Of a stretch of 64,000 nucleotides of DNA, positions 53,283 to 64,000 are shown piece after piece. The notes under the pieces are model-generated. The model made no database searches and had not been told where the DNA came from. It was given only the letters and a program-made list of their open reading frames with translations. Within the stretch, counting starts at the first letter, position 1; each line of letters begins with the position of its first letter. A program made the translations under genes and the position numbers. This DNA comes from Zygnema cylindricum (Eukaryota > Streptophyta > Zygnematophyceae > Zygnematales > Zygnemataceae): positions 100,907 through 164,906 of the forward strand of contig JBBHKE010002610.1 of assembly GCA_037447655.1 (NCBI GenBank). Direction: 5' to 3'.

Positions 53283-56130
53283 GCGATAACAAGAATTGTT
53301 ACCTAAATTACAAAAACAGTTAGCGATAACAGGAATTGTAATCTAAATTACACACACTATTAGCGATAATAGGAAATATAATCTAAATTACACAAACTAT
53401 TAGCAATAACAATAAAAGTTACCTAAATTACACAAACAATTAGTGATAACAAGAATTGTTACCTAAATTACACAAACAGTTAGCGATAACAGGAATTGTT
53501 ATCTAAATTATACAAACAATTAGCGATAACAAGAATTGTTGTCTAAATTACAAAAACAATTAGCGATAACATGAATTGTTACCTAGCTTACACAAACAGT
53601 TAGCGATAACAAGAATTGTTATCTAAATTACACAAACTGTAAGCCATTACAGGAATTGTAATCTAAATTACACAAACTCTTAGCGCTACTATAAATTGTT
53701 ATCTAACTTACACCAACTGTTAGCGATAACAAGATTGTTACCTAAATTACACAAACAATTAGCGATAACAAGAATTGTTACCAAAAATAACACAAACAAT
53801 TAGAGATAACAAGAATTGTTACCTAAATTACAAAAGCACTTAGCGATAACGGGAATTGTTATGTAACTTTCACAGACTGTTAGCGCTAATTGTAATTCTT
53901 ACCTTAATTTCACAAATTCTTTGCGCTAACAGGAATTGTTTCCTAATTTACAAAAAATATTAGCGATAACAGGAATATATATGTAAATTACACAAACAGT
54001 TAACGATAACACGAATTGTTATCTAAATTACACAAACTGTTAGTGATAAAAGGAATTGTAATCTAAATTACACAAACTCTTAGTGCTAACATGAATTATT
54101 ATCTAACTTACACAAACTGTTAGAGATAACAAGAATTATTACCTAAATTACACAAAAAATTAGCAATAACAAGAATTGTTTCCTAAAATACACAAACAGT
54201 TAGCTATAACAAGAATTTTAACCTAAATTACACAAACTGTTAGCGATAACAAAAATTGTAACCTAAATTACACAAAAAGTTAGCGATAACAGGAATTTTT
54301 ATCTAACTTACACAACTTTTAGCGATAACAAGAATTGTTACCTAAATTACACAAGCAGTTAGAAATAACACATATTGTTATCTAACATACACAAACTGTT
54401 AGCGCTAACAGGAATTGTTACCTAAATTACACAAGCAGTTAGCAATAACACGAATTGTTATCTAAATTACACAAACTGTTAGCGCTAACATAAATTGTTA
54501 TCTAACTTACACAAACTGTTAGAGATAACAAGAATTATTACCTAAATTACACAAACAATTAGCAATAACAAGAATTGTTTCCTAAATTACACAAACAGTT
54601 AGCTATAACAAGAATTTTAACCTAAATTACACAAACTATTAGCGATAACAAAAATTGTAACCTAAATTACACAAAAAGTTAGCGATAACATGAATTTTTA
54701 TCTAACTTACACAAACTTTTAGCGATAACAAGAATTGTTACCTAAATTACACAAGCAGTTAGAAATATCACATATTGTTATCTAACATACACAAACTGTT
54801 AGCGCTAACAGGAATTGTTACCTAAATTACACAAGCAGTTAGCAATAACACGAATTGTTATCTAAATTACACAAACTGTTAGCGCTAACATAAATTGTTA
54901 TCTAACTTACACAAACTATTAGCGATAACAAGAATTGTTACCTAAATTACAAAAGCAGTTAGCAATAACACGAATTGTTATCTAAATTACACAAACTCTT
55001 AGCGCTAACATAAATTGTTATCTAACTTACAAAAGCACTTAGGGATAACGCGAATTGTTACCTAACTTACACACACTTTTAACGCAAACTGTAATTGTTA
55101 CCTAAATTACACAAATTCTTAGCTCTAACAGGAATTGTTTCATAACTTACACAAACTGTTAGTGATAACAGAAATATATATCTAAATTACAAAAACAGCT
55201 AGCGATAACACGAATTGTTATCTAAATAATATAAAATATTAGCGATAACAAGAATTGTTCCCTAAATTACAGAAACAATTAGCGATAACAAGAATTGTTA
55301 CCTAAATTACACAAGCAATTAGCGATAACAAGAATTGTTACCTAAATTACACAAACAATTAGCGATAACAGGAATTGTTATCTATCTTTCACAAACTGTT
55401 AGCGATAACAAGAATTGTTACCTAACTTACACAAACAATTAGCGATAACAAGAATTGTTACCTAAATTACACAAGCTATTAGCCATAACAAGAATTATTA
55501 CCTAAATTACACAAACAATTAGCGATAACAGGAATTGTTATCTATCTTTCATAAACTTTTAGCAATAACAAATTTTTTACCTAAATTACACAAGCAGTTA
55601 GCGATAACAGGAATTGTTACTTTACTTACACAAAATGATAGCGCTAACAAGAATTTTTACCTAAAACACAAAGTGTTAGCGATAACAAGAATTGTTACCT
55701 AAATAACACAAACAATTAGCGATAAGAAGAATTGTTACCTAAATTACAGAAACAGTTAGCGATAACAGGGATTGTTATCTAACTTACACAAACTATTAGC
55801 GATAAAAACAATAGTTACCTAAATTACAAAAGCGCTTAAAGATAACAGGAATTGTTGCCTAATTTACACAAATGTTAGGGCTAACTGGAATTGTTACCTA
55901 AATTACACAAATTCTTAGCACTAACACGAATTGTTTCCTAACCTATACAAACTTTTAGCAATAACAGGAATTGTTACCTAAATTACACAAACAGTTAGCG
56001 ATAACACGAATTAATATCTAAATTACACAAACTATAAGCGATAATAAGAATTGTAATCTAAATTACACAAATTGTTAGTGATAACAAAAATTGTTACCTA
56101 ATTACACAAACAGTTAGCGATAACAAGAAT
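53283..56130 (+). repeat. 40-bp satellite array, block 2 (about 71 monomers)
   Basis: Same monomer and orientation as block 1. A 10-monomer higher-order repeat (about 399 bp) is visible: TTAGCTATAACAAG at 54201 and 54600, each followed by the same order of variants (ACACATATTG and others). Confidence 0.95.
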
Positions 56131-56360
56131 GTGAAGTACACGTACGTAATACGCAAGTACGGATTTTTATACGAAAATGGTCGGTTTCCAAATCTTTGAC
56201 GATTTTATAGATTTGATCGTCGACCTACGTGGAATCACTCAAATCAGAACACGTATATAAAAACTTGTTTACAGATGATACGCGATGTAACCGAGGCCTC
56301 TGTAATACAGAAATTTTGCTGTCCGTACTATTACAGAGACCTCCTGATGTAACCATACCC
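56131..56360 (-). mobile_element. Truncated inverted copy of the MITE (230 bp)
   Basis: The reverse complement matches 47901 to about 48125, including the terminal GGGTATGGTTACATCAG (right end 56360), the subterminal hairpin and the GTACGTGTACTT region. It lacks the other terminal repeat. The satellite phase is also broken here (about 11 bp lost), so part was deleted after insertion. Confidence 0.8.
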
Positions 56361-59300
56361 TTACACAAAATGTTCAGAATAATAAGAATTGTTACCTTAA
56401 TTACATAAACTGTTAGATAACATAAATTGTTTTCTAAATTACATAGATTGTTTGTGCTAACAAACATTTTTACCTAACTTACACAAACTGTTAGCGCTAA
56501 CAGGAATAGTTACCTAAATTACACAAATTCTTAGAGCTAACAGGAATTGTTTCCTAACATACACAATTTGATAGCGATAACTAGAATTGATATCTTAATT
56601 ACATAAACAGTTAGCGATAACAGGAATTGTTACCTAAATTACACAAACTGTTAGCGATAACAAGAAGTGTTACCTAAATTACAGAATCAATTAGCGATAA
56701 CAAGAATTTTTACCTAAATTACACAAACAGTTAGCGATAACAAGAATTGTTACCTAAATTTCACAAACTGTTAGCGATAACAAGAACTGTTACCTAAATT
56801 ATACAAATAGTTAGCGCTAAAAAAAAAATTGTTATCTAACTTACATAAACTGTTAGTGATAACAAGTATTGTTACCTAAATAACACGAAATGTTAGAGAT
56901 AACAAGAATTGTTACCTAAATTACACAAACAGTTAGCGATAACAAGAATTGTTACCTAAATTACACAAATAGTTAGCGATAACAGGAATTGTGACCTAAT
57001 TTACACAAATTGTTAGTGATAACGAGAATTGTTACCTCAATTATACAAATAAATAGCGCTAACAAAAATTGTTACCTAACTTACATAAACTCTTAGCGAT
57101 AAGAAGAATTGTTACCTTAATTACACAAACAGTTAGAAATAACAAGAATTGTTAACTAAATTACACAAACTGTTAGCGATAACAGGAATTGTAATCTAAA
57201 TTACACAAATTGCTAGCGATAATAGGAATTGTTATCTAAATTACAGAAACTGTTAGCGATAACAAGAATTGTTGCCTATATTACACAAACAATTAGCAAT
57301 AACAAGAATTGTTACCTAAGTTACAGAAACAGTTAACGATAACAAGAATTGTTATTTAAATAACATAAACTGTTAGCGCTAACAATAATGGTTACCTAAC
57401 TTACACAAACTATTAGGGATAAGAGGAATTGTTACCTTACTTACAAAAACTATTAGCGTTAACACGATTTTTTACCTAACTTACACAAATTGTTAGTGAT
57501 AACAAGAATTGTTACCTAAATTATACAAATAGATAGCGATAACAAAAATTGTAATCCAACTTACATAAACTTTTAGCAATAACAAGAATTGTTACCTAAA
57601 TTACAGAAACAATTAGAAATAACAAGATTTGTTACCTAAATTACACAACAATTAGCAACAACAGGAATTGTTATCTAAATCTCACAAACTGTTAGCGATA
57701 ACAGGAATTGTAATCTAAATTACACAAACTGTTACCGCTAACATTAATTGTTATCTAACTAACACAAACTGTTAGCGATAATATGAATTGTTATCTAAAT
57801 TACACAAACTGTTAGCGATAACAAGATTTGTTGCCTATATTACACAAAGAATTAGCGATATCAAAAATTGTTACCTAAATTACAGAAACAGTTAGCGATA
57901 ACAGGAATTGTCACCTAAATTATATAAACAGTTAGCAATAACAAGATTTGTTATCTAAATTACACAAACTCTTAGCGATAACAAGAATTATTACCTAAAT
58001 TACAGAAGCAGTTAGCGATAACAACAATTGTTATCTACATTACACAAATTGTTAGCGATAATACGAATTGTAATCTAAATTACACAAAAAGTTAGCGATA
58101 ACACGAATTGTAATCTAAATTACATAAAGAGTTAGCGATAACAAGATTTGTTATCTAAATTACACAAACTCTTAGCGCTAACGTGAATTGTTATCTAACT
58201 TACACAAATGTTAGCGATAACAAGAATTGTTACCTAAATTACACAAACATTTAGCGATAACAAGAATTGTTACCTAAATTACACAACAATTAGCGAAAAC
58301 AAGAATTGTTACCTAAATTACAGAAACAGTTAGCGATAACAGGAATTGTTATCTAAATTACACAAACTATTAGCGATAATAGGAATTGTAATCTAAATTA
58401 AACAAACACTTAGCAATTACATGAATTGTTATCTAGATTATACAAACAATTAGCGATAACAACAATTGTTATCAAAATCACACAATCTGTTAGAGATAAC
58501 AAGAATTGTTACCTAAATTACAGAAAGAGTTTGCGATAAAAAAATTGTTATCTAAATGACAAAAACAATTAGCGATAACAATAATTGTTACCTAAATTAC
58601 ACAAACGGGTAACTAACAAGAATTGTTATCTAAATTACATAAACAGTTAGCGATATCAAAAATTGTTAACTAAATTACACAAACTCTTAGCGCTTACATG
58701 AATTATTATCTAACTTACACAAACTGTTAGCGATAACAAGAATTGTTACCTAAATTACACAAACAGTTAGCGATAACAGAAGTTGTTATCTAAATAACAC
58801 AAACTATTAGCGATAACAGGAATTGTCACCTAAATTACAAAAACAGTTATCGATAACAAGATTTGTTATCTAATTTACACACTGTTAGCGATAACAATAA
58901 TTATTACCTAAATTACACAAGCAGTTAGCGATAATAATAATTTTTATCTGGATTACACAAACAGTTAGCGATAACATGAATTGTAATCTAAATTACACAA
59001 AAAGTAAGCGATTACACTAATTGTTATCTAAATTACATAAACATTAGCGCTAACATGAATTGTTATCTAACTTACACAAACTGTTAGCGATAACAAGAAT
59101 TGTTACCTACATTACACAAACAATTAGCGATAACAAGAATTGTTACCGAAATTACAAAAACAGTTTGCGATAACAGGAATAGTATTCTAAATTACACAAA
59201 CTATTAGCGATAATAGATTTTGTAATCTAAATTAGACAAATTGTTAACGATAACAAGAATTGTTACCTAAATTACACAAACAATTAGCGATAACAAGAAT

Positions 59301-62300
59301 TGTTACCGAAATTACAAAAACAGTTAGCGATAACAGGAATTGTTATCTAAATTATACAAACAATTAGCGATTAAAAGAATTGTTACCTTAATTACACAAA
59401 CAGTTAGCGATAACAAGAATTGTTACCTAAATTACAGAAACAGTTTGCGATAGCAAAAATTGTTATCTAAATTACAAAAACAATTAGGGGTAACAAGAAT
59501 TGTTACCTAAATTACACAAACAGTTAGCGATAACAAGAATTGTTATCTAAATTACACAAAATATTAGCGATAACAAGAATTGTAATCTAAATTACACAAA
59601 CTCTTAGCGCTAACATAAATTATTATCTGACTTACACAATCTGTTAGCGATAACAAGAATTGTTACCTAAATTACACAAACAATTAGCAATAACAAGAAT
59701 TGTTACCTAAATTACAGAATTAGTTAGCGAAAACAGTAATTGTTATCTAACTTACACAAAATGTTAGCGATAATAAGAATTGTTACCTAAATTACAAAAG
59801 CACTTAGCGATAACAAGAATTGTTACGTAACTTACTAGACTGTTAGCGCTAATTGTAATTCTTACCTAAATTACACAAAGAGTTAGCAATAACAGGAATT
59901 CTTATCTTAATTACTCAAACTGTTAGCAAAAATAGAAATTGTTATCTAAATTACACAAACTGTTAGCGATAACAAGAATTGTTTCCTATATTACACAAAC
60001 AATTAGTGATAACAAGAATTGTTACCTAAATTACACAAACAGTTAGCGATAACAAAAGTTATCTAAATTACACAAACTATTAGCGATAACAGGAATTGTC
60101 ACCTAAATTACAAAAAAAGTTAGCGATAACAAGATTCGTTATCTAAATTACACAAACAGTTAACGATAACAAAAATTATTACCTAAATTACACAAGCAGT
60201 TAGCGATAACAATAATTTTTATCTAAATTACACAAACATTTAGCCAAAACATGAATTGTTATCTAAATTACACAAATTGTTAGCGATAACAGCAATTGTA
60301 ATCTAAATTACACAAAAAGTAAGCGATAACACGAATTATTATCTAAATTACATAAACATTAGCGCTAATATGAATTTTTATCTAACTTACACAAATTGTT
60401 AGCGATAACAATAATTGTTACCTAAATTACACACACAATTAGCGATAACAAGAATTGTTACCTAAATTACAAAAACAGTTAGCGATAACAGGAATTGTAA
60501 TCTAAATTACACACACTATTAGCGATAATAGGAATTATAATCTAAATTACACAAACTATTAGCGATAAAAAGAATTGTTACCTAAATTACACAAACAATT
60601 AGCAATAACAAGAATTGTTACCTAAATTACACAAACAGTTAGCGATAACAGGAATTGTTATCTAAATTATACAAACAATTAGCGATAACAAGAATTGTTA
60701 CCTTAATTAGACAAACAGTTAGCGATAACAAGAATTGTTACCTAAATTACAGAAACAGTTTGGAATAACAAAAATTGTTATCTAAATTACAAAAACAATT
60801 AGCGATAACAAGAATTGTTACCTAAATTACACAAACAATTAGCGATAACAAGAATTGTTATCTAAATTACACAAACTGTTAGCGATAACAGGAATTGTAA
60901 TCTAAATTACACAAACTCTTAGCGCTAACATAAATTGTTATCTGACTTACACAAACTGTTAGCGATAACAAGAATTGTTACCTAAATTACACAAACAATT
61001 AGCGATAACAAGAATTGTTACCTAAATTACACATACAATTAGCGATAACAAGAATTGTTACCTAAATTACAGAATTAGTTAGCGACAACAATTATTGTTA
61101 TCTAACTTACACAAAATGTTAGCGATAATAAGAATTGTTACATAAATTACAAAAGCACTTAGCGATAACAAGAATTGTTACGTAACTTACTAGACTGTTA
61201 GCGCTAATTGTAATTCTTACCTAAATTACACAAACAGTTAGCAATAACAGGAATTCTTATCTTAATTACTGAAACTGTTAGCGATAACAAGATTTGTAAT
61301 CTAAATTACACAAACTGTTACCGCATACATTTATTGTTATCTAACTTTCACAAACTATTAGCTGTAATAGAAATTGTTATTTAAATTACACAAACTGTTA
61401 GCGATAACAAGAATTTTACCTATATTACACAAACAATTAGCGATAAGAGAATTGTTACCTGTCACCTAAATTACAAAAAAAGTTAGCGATAACATGATTT
61501 GTTATCTAAATTACAGAAACAGTTATCGATAACAAGAATTATTACCTAAATTACACAAGCAGTTAGCGATAACAATAATTTTTATCTAAATTACACAAAC
61601 AGTTAGCCAGAACATGAATTGTTATCTAAATTACACAAATTGTTAGCGATAACAGCAATTGTAATCTAAATTACACAAAAAGTAGACGATAACAGGAATT
61701 ATTATCTAAATTACATAAACATTAGCGTTAACATTAATTGTTATCTAACTTACACAAATTGTTAGCGATAACAAGAATTGTTACTTAAATTACACACACA
61801 ATTAGCGATAACAAGAATTGTTACCTAAATTACAAAAACAGTTAGCGATAACAAGAATTGTAATCTAAATTACACACACTATTAGCGATAATAGGAATTA
61901 TAATCTAAATTACACAAACAATAAGCGATAACAAGAATTGTTACCAAAATTACACAAACAGTTAGCGATAACAGGAATTGTTATCTAAATTATACAAACA
62001 ATTAGTGATAAGAAGAATTGTTACCTTAATTACACAAACAGTTAGCGATAACTAGAATTGTTACCTAAATTACAGAAACAGTTTGGAATAACAAAAATTG
62101 TTATCTAAATTACACAAACTGTTAGCGCTAACATAAATTGTTATCTGAATTACAGAGACTGTTAGCGATAACAAGAATTATTACCTAAATTACACAAACA
62201 ATTTGCAATAACAAGAATTGTTACCTAAATTACACAAACAATTAGAGATAACAAGAATTGTTACCTAAATTACAGAATTAGTTAGCAATCACAAGAATTG

Positions 62301-64000
62301 TTATCTAACTTACACAAAATGTAAGCGATAATAACAATTGTTACCTAAATTACAAAAGCACTTAGCGATAACGGGAATTGTTATGTAACTTTCACAGACT
62401 GTTAGCACTAATTGTAATTCTTACCTAAATTTCACAAATTCTTTGCGCTAACAAGAATTGTTTCCTAACTTACAAAAACTATTAGCGATAACAAGAATAT
62501 ATAACTAAATTACACAAACAGTTAACGATAACACGAATTGTTATCTAAATTACACAAACTGTTAGCGATAAAAAGAATTGAAATCTAAATTACACAAACT
62601 CTTAGTGCTAACATGAATTATTATCTAACTTACACAAACTGTTAGCGATAACAAGAATTTTTACCTAAATTACACAAAAAATTAGCCATAACAAGAATTT
62701 TACCAAAATTACACAAACAATTAGCGATAACAAGAATTTACCAAAATTACAGAAACAGTTAGCGATAACAGGAATTGTTATCTAACTTACACAAACTGTT
62801 AGCAATAAAAGGAATTGTTACTTAAATTACAAAAGCACTTAGTGATAACAGAAATTGTTACCTAACTTACACACATTGTTAGCTCTAACGTAATTGTTAC
62901 CTAAATTACACAAATTCTTAGGGATACAGGAATTATTTCCTAAATTACACAAACTGTTAGCGATAACAAGAATTGAAACCTAAATTACACAAACAATTAG
63001 CGATAACAAGAATTGTTACCTAAATTACAGAAACAGTTAGCGATAACAAAAATTGTTACCTAAATTACATAAACAGTAAGCGATAACAACAATTGTTATC
63101 TAAATTACACAAATAGTTAGCGATAACAAGAATTGTTTCTAAATTATAGAAACAGTTAGCAATAACAAGAATTTTAACCTAAATTACACAAACTGTTAGC
63201 GATAACAAAAATTGTTACCTTAATTACAAAAAAAGTTAGCGATAACAGAAATTTTTATCTAACTTACACAAAATGTTAGCGATAACAAGAATTGTTACCT
63301 AAATTACACAAGCAGTTAGAGATAACACATATTGTTACCTAACATACACAAACTGTTAGCGTTAACAGGAATTGTTACCCAAAATTACACAAATTTTTAG
63401 CGCTAACAATAATTGTTTCCTAACTAACACAAACTGTTAGCGATAACAGGAATTGTTACCTAAATTACACAAGCAGTTAGCAATAACACGAATTGTTATC
63501 TAAATTACACAAACTATAAGCTCTAACATAAATTGTTATCTAACTTACAAAAACTGTTAGCGATAACAAGAATTGTTACCTAAATAACAAAAGCACTTAG
63601 CGATAACAAGAATTGTTACCTAACTTACACAAACTTTTAACGCTAACTGTAATTGTTACCTAAATTACACAAATTCTTTGCGCCAACAAGAATTCTTTCA
63701 TAACTTACACAAACTGTTAGTGATAACACGAATATATATCTAAATTACAAAAACAGCTAGCGATAACACGAATTGTTATCTAAATAACATAAAATATTAG
63801 GGATAACAAGAATTGTTACCTAAATTACACAAACAATTAGCGATAACAAGAATTGTTACCTAAATTACACAAGCAATTAACAATAACAAGAATTGTTACC
63901 TATATTACACAAACAATTAGCGATAACAGGAATTGTTATCTATCTTTCACAAACTCTTAGTGATAACAAGAATTGTTACCTAAATTACACAAACAATTAG
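56361..64000 (+). repeat. 40-bp satellite array, block 3 (about 190 monomers), open at window edge
   Basis: It continues to the last base. Higher-order repeats of about 1.2-1.36 kb are visible at 58.7-62.6 kb: AGCGCTAATTGTAATTC at 59845 and 61200 (1355), a diverged copy at 62404, and GTCACCTAAATTAC at 60098 and 61461. A monomer phase break sits at 61460 (GTTACCT joined to GTCACCT). No gene or other element is seen. Confidence 0.95.

Noticed and set aside
38881-56467. Open frames within satellite and MITE (for example 43745-43927 past the LTR, 56225-56467, 48274-48579)
   Set aside because: Satellite translations are a repeated low-complexity peptide (CNL.NNS.Y type) and end quickly. Only the LTR-encoded part of 43745-43878 is meaningful.
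43879-64000. Regular repeats resembling a CRISPR array
   Set aside because: Monomers are directly adjacent with no unique spacers, there are no cas genes, and the context is eukaryotic retrotransposon DNA. It is a satellite.
43879-64000. Telomeric or interstitial telomeric repeat
   Set aside because: The unit is 40 bp with no TTAGGG or TTTAGGG register; TTAGCG is only a part of the monomer.

Overview
This window is non-genic, repeat-dominated eukaryotic nuclear DNA. I see no host protein-coding gene and no complete RNA gene. Its two halves are different. From 1 to about 43.9 kb it is a nest of Ty1/copia (Pseudoviridae-type) LTR retrotransposons on both strands. From 43,879 to the right edge it is a 40-bp tandem satellite, interrupted by a Harbinger-like MITE, a complex LTR-type element and a truncated second MITE copy. 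This is typical of pericentromeric or other heterochromatic sequence. The host cannot be named. The primer-binding sites complement the anticodon arm of a plant-like initiator tRNA-Met, which weakly favours the green lineage.

Three copia families recur, named here for convenience. CopA (LTR 0.92-1.05 kb) lies at 1-2229 (-), 5434-12032 (+) and 32148-34871 (-). CopB (LTR 0.9-1.06 kb) lies at 2813-5433 (-), 12033-26033 (several copies, -) and 26765-32125 (+). CopC (LTR about 0.69-0.71 kb) lies at 34872-37145 (-), 37156-38613 (+) and 38954-43878 (+). Each encodes the usual order: gag with CCHC knuckle, aspartic protease, pre-integrase zinc motif, integrase, reverse transcriptase (YVDD) and RNase H. 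Nearly all copies are broken by stops, frameshifts or truncation. The one clearly open reading frame is the CopA gag-protease running off the left edge (1-1201, minus).

Four points stand out in the retrotransposons. In all three families the gag reading frame starts inside the 5' LTR and runs in the same phase through the LTR end and the primer-binding site. That site matches an internal half-tRNA-iMet primer, as in Drosophila copia. CopA LTRs carry a run of small stem-loops whose first stem shows compensatory changes between copies. CopC copies form an inverted repeat with arms of about 1.4 kb.

The satellite (about 14.7 kb visible, roughly 370 monomers) has a monomer with two overlapping dyads and multi-monomer higher-order repeats of about 0.4, 1.36 and 1.99 kb. 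A short oppositely oriented array lies on the other side of the CopC element at 38753-38953. The MITE at 47901-48567 has 17-bp inverted ends and a TAA duplication. The 4.5-kb element at 48790-53282 is a head-to-tail pair of 1.4-kb LTR-like units joined by two bases. Its first unit is split by an inverted, diverged relative and a retropepsin-like fragment.
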